Assembly: GCA_907163075.1 (NCBI GenBank)
Contig: CAJQTY010000001.1
Location: 124,001-188,000 of the forward strand
Length of the DNA stretch: 64,000 bases
Direction of reading: 5' to 3'
From: an uncultured Rhodocyclaceae bacterium
GTDB lineage: Bacteria > Pseudomonadota > Gammaproteobacteria > Burkholderiales > Rhodocyclaceae
Shown: positions 33,356 to 41,602 of the stretch, piece by piece
How positions within the stretch are numbered: position 1 is the stretch's first letter
How the letters are laid out: each line of letters opens with the position of its first letter
The notes under the pieces: generated by a model
The model's database searches: none
What the model was told of the DNA's origin: nothing
What the model saw: the letters and a program-made list of their open reading frames with translations, nothing else
Program-made: the position numbers and the translations under genes

Positions 33356-33906
33356 TGGGCCGCCGCGGAAAGGTCGAGGGGCTGCCCGATGACGTCAGGC
33401 GCTGGCTGGAGCGGGCGCTGATGGATTCGGGCTTCTCAGGGTATGAGGATCTGAAATCGATGCTGGCCGAGCGCGGCTACGTTATGTCGAAATCGGCGAT
33501 CCACCGCTATGGCAGCAAGATCGAGCGGCGTTTTTCCGCGATCAAGGCGAGCACGGAAGCGGCGCGCCTGCTGACGGAGGGCGCCGCCGATGATCAGGAT
33601 GCGCGCTCCGAGGCGATGATCGCCCTGGTGCAGACCGAGATGTTCGAGTCAATCATCAATCTGCAGGAAGCGAGCGCCGACGACATCGACCCACTGGAGC
33701 GCATGGGACTGCTTTCGAAGGCGGCGAAGAACATTGCCTCGCTGACGACCGCATCGGTGCGCCTGAAGAAGTTCCAGGTCGAGGTGCGCGAGAAGGTGTC
33801 CGCCAAGCTCAACGCGCTGGAAGCCGAAGCGAAGGGCGGCAAGGGCCGCGCCTTCGACGCGGAGACGCTGCGCATCGTGCGCGAAGAGATCTACGGGATC
33901 GTATGA
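33352..33906 (+). CDS. DUF3486 terminase small subunit (Mu gp27-like)
   Basis: 184 aa. MGRRGKVEGLPDDVRRWLER and YVMSKSAIHRYGSKIERRFSAI are the DUF3486 signature. It recognises phage DNA for headful packaging with the large subunit that follows. A broken paralog lies at 38802-39111. Confidence 0.87.
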   Translation: MMGRRGKVEGLPDDVRRWLERALMDSGFSGYEDLKSMLAERGYVMSKSAIHRYGSKIERRFSAIKASTEAARLLTEGAADDQDARSEAMIALVQTEMFESIINLQEASADDIDPLERMGLLSKAAKNIASLTTASVRLKKFQVEVREKVSAKLNALEAEAKGGKGRAFDAETLRIVREEIYGIV

Positions 33907-35228
33907 GCGCCCCCGCCGTCCCTCTCTATGACTACCAGAAGCGCTGGCTGCTCGACCCGTCACGCTTCAAGATCGGCATGTTTGCGCGGCAGACCGGCAA
34001 GACCTTCACTACGACGCTGGAGCTGGTCGATGACTGTTTTGCGGCCGAGGCGGCCGGCGGGCGCACGCGCTGGGTCATCCTGTCGCGCGGCGAACGCCAG
34101 GCGAAGGAGGCGATCGAGGAGGGCGTCAAGAAGCACTGCCAGGCCTACCGACTAGGCATCGAGGTGGTCGAGGGCGAGTTCAAGGGCGGATCGGGCGAGC
34201 GCTATACGCAGCTTGATGTGCTGCTGCCCGGCGGGTCGCGTATTACGGCGCTGCCGGCCAATCCGGACACCGCGCGCGGGTTTTCGGCCAATGTCTTCCT
34301 GGATGAGTTTGCCTTTCATGCCGACAGCCGCAAGATCTGGTCGGCGTTATTCCCGGTCATTTCCAACGGCTGGAAGCTGCGCGTTACCAGCACGCCGAAC
34401 GGCAAGGGCAACAAGTTCTATGAGCTGATGACCGACGCCAGCCTGGCGGGCGTGTGGTCGCGGCATACGGTCGATATCTACCAGTCGGTAGCCGATGGCC
34501 TGCCGCGCGAGATCGACGCCATGCGCCAGGCGCTGAACGACGATGATGCCTGGGCGCAGGAATTCGAGCTGAAATGGCTGGATGAGGCGTCGGCCTGGCT
34601 GTCCTACGATCTTATCGACGGCGTTGAGCACGATCAGGCCGGGAGACCAGAGGACTACACCGGCGAGCCGTGTTTTGTCGGCGTCGATATTGCGGCGCGC
34701 AACGACCTTTTTGTCATCTGGGTCGTCGAGCAGGTCGGCGATGTGCTCTGGACGCGGGAAATCATTGCGCGGCGCCGTATCTCGTTTTTCGATCAAGACG
34801 CGCTGCTCGACGATGTTTTTACGCGCTACAGGGTGCTGCGCTGCTGCATGGATCAGACCGGAATGGGCGAGAAGCCGGTCGAGGACGCGCAGCGTCGGCA
34901 TGGTTCGAGCCGCGTTGAAGGCGTACTGTTTACCGGGCCGAACAAGCTGACGCTGGCCACCCAGGGCAAGCAGGCTTTCGAGGATCGAAAGATGCGCATC
35001 CCGCTCGGCGACCGCGACGTGCGCGCCGATCTGCACAAGCTGCAGAAAGTTACCGGACCGACCGGGGCGCCCCGATTTGTCGCGGAATCCGATGCCGGCG
35101 GCCACGCCGACCGCGCCTGGGCTTGCTTCCTGGCCGTGAACGCGGCCTCCGGCCCTTCCGGGCCGGCCTTTGCCGATAGCCGGCCGCGCCCCGGACGCAT
35201 CACCCGCGCCGACTTTAGAGGTTACTGA
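33903..35228 (+). CDS. Terminase large subunit (Mu gp28-like)
   Basis: 441 aa. Walker A-like FARQTGKT (28-34), Walker B FLDEFAFH and a C-terminal RNase H-like nuclease starting FVGVDIAARNDLFVIWVVEQ. It powers packaging and cuts DNA at headful, using host flanks as Mu does. ATGA overlap with the small subunit. Confidence 0.92.
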   Translation: MSAPAVPLYDYQKRWLLDPSRFKIGMFARQTGKTFTTTLELVDDCFAAEAAGGRTRWVILSRGERQAKEAIEEGVKKHCQAYRLGIEVVEGEFKGGSGERYTQLDVLLPGGSRITALPANPDTARGFSANVFLDEFAFHADSRKIWSALFPVISNGWKLRVTSTPNGKGNKFYELMTDASLAGVWSRHTVDIYQSVADGLPREIDAMRQALNDDDAWAQEFELKWLDEASAWLSYDLIDGVEHDQAGRPEDYTGEPCFVGVDIAARNDLFVIWVVEQVGDVLWTREIIARRRISFFDQDALLDDVFTRYRVLRCCMDQTGMGEKPVEDAQRRHGSSRVEGVLFTGPNKLTLATQGKQAFEDRKMRIPLGDRDVRADLHKLQKVTGPTGAPRFVAESDAGGHADRAWACFLAVNAASGPSGPAFADSRPRPGRITRADFRGY

Positions 35229-35230
35229 CC

Positions 35231-36673
35231 ATGCCAACGCCGCTTACCGATATGCTGGCCACGCGCCAGCGCGCCCTTGACTTCTCGGCCTTCGGCCTGG
35301 TGCTGCCCAATCCGGACCCGATCCTCAAGGCACAGGGCAAGGACGTCGCGACCTATCGCGACCTGCGCACCGATGCCCACGTCGGGGGCTGCATCCGCCG
35401 GCGCAAGTCGGCCGTCAAGGCGCTGGACAAGGGGCTTGACCGCGGGCGCTCGCCGTCGCGCGTGGCCAAGGCCGTTGAGGCTATCCTCGCCGATCTGGAT
35501 ATCGACAGCATCATCGGCGAGATGATGGATGCCGTGCTCTATGGCTACCAGCCGATGGAAATCCAGTGGCGGCGCCAGGGCAGCCTGATCGTTCCGGAGG
35601 GCGTTGTCGGCAAGCCGCCGGAGTGGTTCTGTTTTGACCCGGAAAACGCTTTGCGCCTGAAGACGAAGGCCAGCCCTCTGCAGGGCGAGCTGCTGCCGCC
35701 CATGAAGTTTCTGCTGCCGCGCCAGGATGCGACCTATCAGAATCCGTATGGCTTTGCCGATCTGTCGATGTGCTTCTGGCCGGTATTTTTCAAGAAGGGC
35801 GGCATCAAGCTATGGCTGCAATTCGTTGAAAAATTCGGCAGTGCGTTCCCGATCGGCAAGCTGCCGCGCGGGGCTACCGACGCCGAGCGCGCGACCATGC
35901 TCGACAGCCTCGAAGACCTGATCTCCAATGGCGTCGCCGTAATCCCCGACGATGGCAGCATCGACTTGAAGGAGCTGGCCGGGAAAGGGGCCAGCGCCGA
36001 TCTGTACGAGCGCCTGGCGATGTTCTGCCGCAGCGAGGTGTCAATCGCGCTGACCGGGACCAACCAGACGACCGAGGCCAACAGCAACAAGGCCAGCGCC
36101 ACGGCCGGCCTCGAGGTGGCCGAGGATCTGAGGGACGGCGACGCCGAGATCGTAGCTGGCGCAATCAACCAGCTGATCCGCTGGGTAGTCGAGCTGAACT
36201 GGAGCAGCGCCGAGGCACCGCGTTACAGCTTCTGGGACCAGGAAGAACAGGACGCCCTGCAGGCCGGGCGCGACAAGAGCAATTATGACTCCGGGGCGCG
36301 CTACACAAACGCCTATTTCATGCGCGCCTACGGCTATCAGGAGGGTGATCTGGCTGAGCCGGCCTCGGCGCCGCTGGCGATGGCGGCAGGGTTCCCCGGC
36401 AAGGACAAAGGCGCCCCGGCAGTCAGCTTTTCCGAGGCGGCGGCGGAGTTGACGCTGACCGACCGGCTCGCCAACGCGGCCGAGCCGGCGATGGGCGAGA
36501 TGATCGCCGCGATCGGCGACCTGGTGGCGGCGGCGCCTGATCTGGCCAGCCTGCAGGGGGCACTGCTTGCGGCCTATGGCACCCTGGATAGCGAGGAGCT
36601 GACGCGGATCATGGCCGCCGCCTTCGCCCTCGCGGAATTGAAGGGGATGGCGGAAGTCGCCGGCGAGGCCTGA
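35231..36673 (+). CDS. DUF935 portal protein (Mu gp29-like)
   Basis: 480 aa. DPILKAQGKDVATYRDLRTD and a central SEVSIALTGTNQTTEANSNKASATAG match the DUF935 portal family of Mu-like phages. It forms the dodecameric portal through which DNA enters. It follows the terminase by 2 bp and precedes MuF. Confidence 0.92.
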   Translation: MPTPLTDMLATRQRALDFSAFGLVLPNPDPILKAQGKDVATYRDLRTDAHVGGCIRRRKSAVKALDKGLDRGRSPSRVAKAVEAILADLDIDSIIGEMMDAVLYGYQPMEIQWRRQGSLIVPEGVVGKPPEWFCFDPENALRLKTKASPLQGELLPPMKFLLPRQDATYQNPYGFADLSMCFWPVFFKKGGIKLWLQFVEKFGSAFPIGKLPRGATDAERATMLDSLEDLISNGVAVIPDDGSIDLKELAGKGASADLYERLAMFCRSEVSIALTGTNQTTEANSNKASATAGLEVAEDLRDGDAEIVAGAINQLIRWVVELNWSSAEAPRYSFWDQEEQDALQAGRDKSNYDSGARYTNAYFMRAYGYQEGDLAEPASAPLAMAAGFPGKDKGAPAVSFSEAAAELTLTDRLANAAEPAMGEMIAAIGDLVAAAPDLASLQGALLAAYGTLDSEELTRIMAAAFALAELKGMAEVAGEA

Positions 36674-36674
36674 C

Positions 36675-37907
36675 ATGCCGGACTTTGGCTTCAACACGCC
36701 GTTTTTCGAGCAGCTCGAGTTTTTCAGGGCCAAGCTCAACCTGCCCAGCGAGCGCTGGGACGACATCCAGAAGGCGGCGCACGATCGCGCCTTTATCGTC
36801 GCCGGGGCGATGAAGGCAGACCTGCTCAGCGACCTGAAAGGAGCCGTCGACAAGGCGATCGCCGGCGGCGGCGGACAATACGAGTTCAACAAGGCGTTTC
36901 CGGAAATCGTCCGGCGCAATGGCTGGCACGGCTGGACCGGCGAAGGCAGCCAGGGCGGCGAAGCCTGGCGCATGCGCGTTATTTTCGAGACCAACCTGCT
37001 CACCAGCCAGGCCGCCGGGAGTTACCGGCAGCTGACCGACCCCGATCTTTTAACGCGCCGGCCGTTCTGGCGCTACGTGCATAGCGACAGCGTCATGCAT
37101 CCGCGCCCGTACCACAAGTTCTGGGGCGACATCCGCCTGACCCTGCGCCACGATCATCCGTTCTGGAAAACGCACTTTCCACCCAATGGCTGGCGCTGCG
37201 CCTGTCGTGTCGTGCCCGTGGCCGAGCCGCTCGATGGCGATACCACCGAACCGCCGGACGGATGGAACGAGCGCAACGCCAAGGGCGATATTCCGGGGAT
37301 CGACAAGGGGTTTGATTATGCGCCCGGGGCGAGCGCCGATCGCCCGTTCAAGGAGTTCATCGATCAGAAGCTGATTAGGCTCGATGCGCCGATCGGCGCG
37401 GCGATGTGGGAGGCGCTGCGGCCTGTTCTGGCGCGCGAAATGTCCCAGGCGCTGGCCGCGATGGTTGATGCCGCCGTCAGCACCCGGCAACCCGCCGGCC
37501 TGGCCGCGCTGGCTCATGTCGTTGCCCCGCGTACCGTCGCCGACCTGGCCAAGCGCGGCGTCCCGATGGAATCCGCCGATGTCTGGCTGCGTGACGAGGA
37601 GCTGTTGCACGCCCTCCGCGACACCAAGGCAACGCCGGGCGCTGTCCTGCCGCTGGCGGTATGGCGCGATCTCCCGGCCTTTCTGGGCGGTGCAACGCCG
37701 TACCTGGACACGCTGGAGGCCGCCCTGGTCTATGCCTTCGATCTTCCCGAAGGCGTCGGCAAGGTGCTGGTGCGGGTCAATTACGCGGACAAGATTCGTC
37801 AGCAAGGGAAGCGGACGAAGGTGACGTCGAATTTCGTGAGGAGTGGCGGCGTTGTTGACACAGACAACGTCGAAAAGGATTTTCGCTATATCAAGCTAGG
37901 GAAGTAA
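36675..37907 (+). CDS. MuF head protein with C-terminal PBECR-like nuclease domain
   Basis: 410 aa. Residues about 1-260 are the SPP1 gp7/MuF minor head protein (FETNLLTSQAAGSYRQL, HDHPFWKTHFPPNGWRCACRV). Residues about 300-410 (AVWRDLPAFLGGATPYLDTL, LVYAFDLPEGVGKVLVRVNY, FVRSGGVVDTDNV) resemble PBECR nuclease domains found in MuF polymorphic toxins. Such toxins are packed in the head and may enter the next host. The stop codon lies in the 5' arm of the tRNA-like element. Toxin activity is inferred from domain type. Confidence 0.82.
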   Translation: MPDFGFNTPFFEQLEFFRAKLNLPSERWDDIQKAAHDRAFIVAGAMKADLLSDLKGAVDKAIAGGGGQYEFNKAFPEIVRRNGWHGWTGEGSQGGEAWRMRVIFETNLLTSQAAGSYRQLTDPDLLTRRPFWRYVHSDSVMHPRPYHKFWGDIRLTLRHDHPFWKTHFPPNGWRCACRVVPVAEPLDGDTTEPPDGWNERNAKGDIPGIDKGFDYAPGASADRPFKEFIDQKLIRLDAPIGAAMWEALRPVLAREMSQALAAMVDAAVSTRQPAGLAALAHVVAPRTVADLAKRGVPMESADVWLRDEELLHALRDTKATPGAVLPLAVWRDLPAFLGGATPYLDTLEAALVYAFDLPEGVGKVLVRVNYADKIRQQGKRTKVTSNFVRSGGVVDTDNVEKDFRYIKLGK

Positions 37908-37984
37908 GGCGGCGCCGGATTCGAACCGGATCATGGTCACGCTTTCGCGCCCCCAACCGTTCCCATTGGAAACAACCGCCTTAC
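37904..37984 (-). ncRNA. tRNA-like structure overlapping the MuF stop
   Basis: The minus strand has a 9-bp end stem (GTAAGGCGG with CCGCCTTAC), a D-arm-like GTTTCC-AAT-GGGAAC stem, a middle stem closed by a GAAA tetraloop where the anticodon arm should be, and a T-arm with GGTTCGAATCC. No true anticodon loop is present. It looks like a tRNA mimic or degenerate tRNA. The same palindromic ends could fold on the plus-strand mRNA. Confidence 0.45.
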
Positions 37985-38028
37985 ATGCCAGTATAGCCAA
38001 GCCCTCAACATTTGAAAAGGAGCCCGCC

Positions 38029-38250
38029 ATGCACCCCAACGCCAAAGCCCGCCTCGCTCTGCTGAAAACCCTTTACCGCGCACGGGAAGGAAACCCGTTC
38101 AACGGCTGGGTAAACGAGCGCGACCTGAAATCCGCACATGGCGAGATCGGCTTCGCGCTCGATATCCTGGTCGAACTCGGGCAGATCAAGCTGGACGGCT
38201 ACCGCTACCGGATTACCGGGGGCGGCGTGCTGGCCACCGAGGCGGAGTAG
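38029..38250 (+). CDS. Small winged-helix-like protein
   Basis: 73 aa from ATG 38029 after AAAAGGAG. MHPNAKARLALLKTLYRARE and GEIGFALDILVELGQIKLDGYRYRITGGG look like a small winged helix. It sits between MuF and gpG, where Mu-like phages often have a short hypothetical gene. Confidence 0.55.
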   Translation: MHPNAKARLALLKTLYRAREGNPFNGWVNERDLKSAHGEIGFALDILVELGQIKLDGYRYRITGGGVLATEAE

Positions 38251-38255
38251 TAGTC

Positions 38256-38792
38256 ATGCTCGCCATTGCCATCACCGACAGCGGCGTCCATTCCGCGCTT
38301 AACGCCCTGGCCGCCAGGGTCGGCAACCTGTCCCCGGTGCTCCGCGAGATCGGCGAAGACATCGCCGAGCGCACCCGGCAGCGCTTCGCCACCAGCACCG
38401 GCCCGGATGGCCAGCGCTGGCGCCCCAATGCGCGCGCCACCATCGAGGCCTACCTCGCCAGCAGGGGCGGCTTCGGCAAGCGCGGGATCAACCAGAAAGG
38501 CCAGGTGCTGGCCATGAACAAGCGTCCATTGATCGCAACCCGGGGATTATCACGGTCGATCAGGTACCAGATCATCAATGAGGGAAACGGGGTCGAGATC
38601 GGAACCAACTGGTTCGCTGACAGGATTTCAAGCGGAGCGGCTATCCACCAGTTCGGCGGCCAGGCCGGACGCGGCAAGAAAGTCACCATCCCGGCGCGGC
38701 CGTTCTTCCCGATCAAGCAAAACGGCGCGCTGTACCCCTCTGACAAGGCCAAGATGCTGGAAATGATTAATAAATACCTGGCTGGAAAATAG
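38256..38792 (+). CDS. Phage virion morphogenesis protein (gpG-like tail completion)
   Basis: 178 aa. ALAARVGNLSPVLREIGEDIAERTRQRFATSTGPDGQRW, the HQFGG motif and ARPFFP are the phage_tail_S/gpG virion morphogenesis signature. Mu gpG is needed for tail attachment. In Mu the I protease follows next; here the element ends about 480 bp later instead. Confidence 0.88.
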   Translation: MLAIAITDSGVHSALNALAARVGNLSPVLREIGEDIAERTRQRFATSTGPDGQRWRPNARATIEAYLASRGGFGKRGINQKGQVLAMNKRPLIATRGLSRSIRYQIINEGNGVEIGTNWFADRISSGAAIHQFGGQAGRGKKVTIPARPFFPIKQNGALYPSDKAKMLEMINKYLAGK

Positions 38793-38801
38793 GAGATATC
38801 T

Positions 38802-39111
38802 ATGGGCCGCCGAGATTTCACACAATACGTTCCGATCGACGTTGTCGCTAAGCTGAAGAGCTGGCTACTTCACTAATTACGAGGGCCACGCTTTTCGTCT
38901 TTCCGAAATGGGATATTTTGTGTCTAAGTCAGCCGTTCATCGGTTTGGCAAGGAGGTTTATGAGGAGTTGAAAGCCGATGTCGAGCTCCGCATGCGGTGT
39001 ATTGAATTAGCCTCAAAACTGACTGTATCTGATCAGGTTATTGAGAAGGCAGAAGAGCTTCTGCTATGGGCGAAATCTGGCGCGACAGGCGAACTTGATA
39101 TGGTTCCGTAG
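38802..39111 (+). pseudogene. Broken DUF3486 (gp27) paralog
   Basis: MGRRDFTQYVPIDVVAKLKS opens a 24-codon frame that stops at 38876. A second frame continues TNYEGHAFRLSEMGYFVSKSAVHRFGKEVYEELKADVELR to 39111. Joined by one base shift near 38865-38875 they form a DUF3486-like protein of about 102 aa, similar to 33352-33906 but shorter. AGGAGATATCT before the ATG shows it was once a gene. Nearby AT content is higher than in the rest of the phage. Confidence 0.65.
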
Positions 39112-39222
39112 TTCGCTAAATCAAAATTACAAGGCCGTCTTCGGGCGTCTTTATCCTTTTCATCCTTTGCAAATTAATTCCGCTTTCGATTCGTTGAGAT
39201 TGCCTCTGTATGGGCCAGTCTC

Positions 39223-39258
39223 GCTATTTATCTCACCGATGGCCCTCATTTATCTCAC
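39223..39258 (-). repeat. Prophage right-end transposase-binding-like repeats
   Basis: On the minus strand, GTGAGATAAATGAG (39258-39245) and GTGAGATAAATAGC (39236-39223) are 22 bp apart. Orientation is inverted relative to the left-end pair, with the same spacing and the shared TCGGTGAGATA around the inner site. The terminus is proposed at 39274, 16 bp further out, where the minus strand begins TGTAACG. The host yccA leader follows. Confidence 0.7.
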
Positions 39259-39325
39259 GCCGGAAAACGTTACAAACTGTTACCCCATACGTCGCAACTT
39301 GTGGCACCCTCAATTGGTCTCATAG

Positions 39326-39370
39326 AAGCAACACAAGCAACACAAGCAACACAAGCAACACAAGCAACAA
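39326..39370. repeat. 9-bp tandem repeat in yccA leader
   Basis: AAGCAACAC is repeated four times perfectly, then AAGCAACAA. It ends 25 bp before the yccA start, close to the ribosome-binding site. Copy number may vary by slippage and change spacing or folding of the leader. Confidence 0.85.
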
Positions 39371-39395
39371 CCCGATTCTTTTGGAGGATGAACAA

Positions 39396-40088
39396 ATGCA
39401 ACCGCAATTTCAGATGACAGGTCAGGCTACCCAGGAAGTATCGCTGCAGCAAAACAAGGTCTTGCGCAATACCTATGCGTTGCTCGCATTGTCAATGATT
39501 CCAACAGTTATTGGCGCAATGCTTGGCGTGCGCATGGGTTTCACGCTGTTTGCCGGGAGTCCGATGATTTCGTTCCTGGTGTTCTTGGGAGTCGCCTTCG
39601 CTTTCATGTGGGGTATCGAGCGGACCAAGGATAGCGGTCTGGGTGTCGTGCTGCTGCTTGGCTTCACTTTCTTCATGGGCTTGATGCTTTCGCGTATCTT
39701 GCAGGTGGCGCTGGGCTTCTCCAATGGCGGTTCGTTGATCGCTACGGCGGCTGGTGGTACCGGTGCGATTTTCTTTACCTTGGCCGGCGTGGCTTCAGTG
39801 ACGAAGAAGGATTTCAGCTTTCTCGGTAAGTTTCTGTTCATCGGTATGGTGGTTGTCTTACTGGCGGCCGTGGCCAACATCTTCTTCCAGATACCGGCCT
39901 TGTCGCTAACCATCTCGGCTGTTGCCGTGATGATTTTCTCGGCTTACATCCTGTACGACATCAGCCGGATCGTGAATGGCGGTGAAGACAACTACATTTC
40001 GGCGACGCTGGCGGTCTATCTCGATATCTACAATGTCTTTGTCAGTTTGCTGAATCTGCTGATGGCATTCGGGGGCAATCGCGACTGA
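39396..40088 (+). CDS. yccA: Bax inhibitor-1/YccA family membrane protein
   Basis: 230 aa from ATG 39396 (MQPQFQMTGQATQEVSLQQN) after TTGGAGG. Seven hydrophobic helices with a C-terminal ALSLTISAVAVMIFSAYILYDISRIVNGG and YISATLAVYLDIYNVFVSLLNLL, the BI-1 signature. YccA interacts with the FtsH protease in E. coli. The prophage ends about 120 bp upstream, so native upstream control may be cut off. Confidence 0.88.
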   Translation: MQPQFQMTGQATQEVSLQQNKVLRNTYALLALSMIPTVIGAMLGVRMGFTLFAGSPMISFLVFLGVAFAFMWGIERTKDSGLGVVLLLGFTFFMGLMLSRILQVALGFSNGGSLIATAAGGTGAIFFTLAGVASVTKKDFSFLGKFLFIGMVVVLLAAVANIFFQIPALSLTISAVAVMIFSAYILYDISRIVNGGEDNYISATLAVYLDIYNVFVSLLNLLMAFGGNRD

Positions 40089-40108
40089 CGTATTTCCGAT
40101 AGAGTAAT

Positions 40109-40134
40109 CAAGGGCGGCTGCGGCCGCCCTTTTC
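40109..40134 (+). terminator. Intrinsic terminator after yccA
   Basis: GGGCGGC-TGCG-GCCGCCC followed by TTTTCT. It may serve both yccA and the convergent deacetylase gene. Confidence 0.8.
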
Positions 40135-40146
40135 TATTCACAGTAT

Positions 40147-41025
40147 TCACCCCTGCAGAAAGACCGGGCCTTGAGTCATCCGCAAGCCGGGACGACCAGG
40201 CGTTTCGCTAAAGCGGACGGTGTGACGGGGTAGACTCTGTGTGTCGAGTCTCGACCGAATGTCACGCAGCGGGACGAGTTGGTAGTCCTTGCTCTTCCAT
40301 CCGCTAATAAGGTGCTCGATCGCACGGCCGAACTGCATGCCCTCCAGCTCCGCACGCAAGTTAAATACGTGATCGCCAGGGATCACGCTGGATAGTTGCA
40401 GGATTCGATCGGCCGCCTGGCTCGGAGAAAAACCGGGTTCAAGGGCAAGAATTTCGTCGAGGGTCGGCAGCGTCGTCGGAATTTGCGGGCAAGCGATAAT
40501 TTCTCCGTCAATCACCGGAATAAACGGATGGTTACCGCGGCAATCACTGGCGTAGTCGAATCCGAGCCGCTGCGTCAGGCGCAGGGCGTGGCGATTCATT
40601 CGCCATCCGGCGGCACCGTGCGCTTTCGCCGGCTCGGCGAAAATATCCGCAAAGCGGGCGCAGGCTTTGCCCATTTCAGCCTCGACCCACTGGTTTTCGG
40701 CCTGTTGAATCTTTTGTTCCCAGGCAACGCGATCCCAGGCGTGAATGCCGACTTCGAATCCTGCGCTGCTTGCCTGGCGCAGCGTCTCGGCGCAGCGCGC
40801 TCCGATGTTCGGGCCGGGCAGCAGGCGTCCATACAGGCGCGTTCTCAGGTCGTAGTATTTCCCAAGCGAAGTTGAACGCGCTTCGCGGCCGCTGTGGTCG
40901 GGCCCAAGCGAGAAAAAGATGGTGCCCAGGGCGTCGTATCGCAGGAGGAGTTCGGCCAGCGCAGGAACGCCTGCGCGTGTTCCGCGGTAGGTGTCAGCGT
41001 CGATCTTGAGAGCGATACATTTCAT
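40147..41025 (-). CDS. ArnD-like polysaccharide deacetylase family protein
   Basis: 292 aa. LKIDADTYRGTRAGVPALAELLLRYDALGTIFFSLGPDHSGRE, GFEVGIHAWDR and HPFIPVID follow ArnD, the undecaprenyl-phosphate formamido-arabinose deformylase. Asp in KIDADT and His in GIHAWD would bind metal. No other arn genes are near, so the substrate may differ. Convergent with yccA. Confidence 0.8.
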   Translation of the reverse strand: MKCIALKIDADTYRGTRAGVPALAELLLRYDALGTIFFSLGPDHSGREARSTSLGKYYDLRTRLYGRLLPGPNIGARCAETLRQASSAGFEVGIHAWDRVAWEQKIQQAENQWVEAEMGKACARFADIFAEPAKAHGAAGWRMNRHALRLTQRLGFDYASDCRGNHPFIPVIDGEIIACPQIPTTLPTLDEILALEPGFSPSQAADRILQLSSVIPGDHVFNLRAELEGMQFGRAIEHLISGWKSKDYQLVPLRDIRSRLDTQSLPRHTVRFSETPGRPGLRMTQGPVFLQG

Positions 41026-41082
41026 TAAGGCGACAGTCTTGGCTGAATGATGGCGCGAAGGCGCCGGGGCATTCGATGGTTG

Positions 41083-41454
41083 TCAGGAAAAAATCAGGGC
41101 GGCGGCGACTTTTCGCCCTTCGCTGATCAGGACGTTATAGGTGCGGCAGGCGGCTCGAACATCCATCACCTCAAGGCCCTTTTGCGCCTGAATGAGCGGG
41201 CGCATGAGTTCGGGCGGGGGAAAGCGCAAGCGGTTGCCGGTGCCAAGAAGAACGATCTCGGTGTCGAGGGCGGCGATTGTCTCGAAGTCGGCAATGCTCA
41301 GCGTCTCGAAGCTGGCAGCCGTCCAGTCAGGGATCAGGTGATGCGGAAGCACGAGCACATTGCTGGTGTAACGCACGGCGTTGACGCTGACATAGCCGTC
41401 GCCATAGGCGGTAAAGGCATTCTGACCCTCGGTTTTGGCGATCTGCAGCTTCAT
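41083..41454 (-). CDS. Mth938-like domain protein (DUF498)
   Basis: 123 aa from ATG 41454 (MKLQIAKTEGQNAFTAYGDG). SVNAVRYTSNVLVLPHHLIPDW and IVLLGTGNRLRFPPPELMRPLIQAQKGLEVMDVRAACRTYNVLISEGRKVAAALI match the MTH938 fold family, found in bacteria next to alaA or sec genes. Function is unresolved (human AAMDC relative). Divergent from alaA. Confidence 0.82.
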   Translation of the reverse strand: MKLQIAKTEGQNAFTAYGDGYVSVNAVRYTSNVLVLPHHLIPDWTAASFETLSIADFETIAALDTEIVLLGTGNRLRFPPPELMRPLIQAQKGLEVMDVRAACRTYNVLISEGRKVAAALIFS

Positions 41455-41602
41455 AAAATTGCGATGCACAATACGATAAAGTAGGATTATAGCTTTTTGC
41501 TGCCCGTATTTCGAAGGCGTGCGTGCCCGGCGCCATGTGTGGTACTTAGATCGCTATCAGAAAGGACGGCTTGCCGTGAGGCAACCGCAAAGGTTGAATG
41601 TT

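Larger units (their letters stand above)
1..39274. mobile_element. Mu-like transposable prophage (siphovirus tail)
   Basis: The element carries a DDE transposase, a MuB-type ATPase, Gam, GemA, Mor, Mu-type terminase/portal/MuF/gpG, Mu I protease, DUF2190, capsid, DUF1320, and a lambda-like tail module (tape measure, DUF1833, NlpC, TipJ). Inverted pairs of similar 14-bp sites sit at both extremes, and host genes begin directly to the right. The right end is proposed at 39274, where the minus strand starts TGTAAC; the left end should lie within a few bases of position 1. The length of about 39.3 kb fits the family. Several genes are frameshifted (tail fibre, rha, a gp27 paralog), so viability is uncertain. 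The two arms diverge from a central repressor region, unlike Mu. Confidence 0.88.

Noticed and set aside
39326-39370. CRISPR-like array
   Set aside because: The 9-bp units are contiguous with no spacers, so it is a simple tandem repeat.
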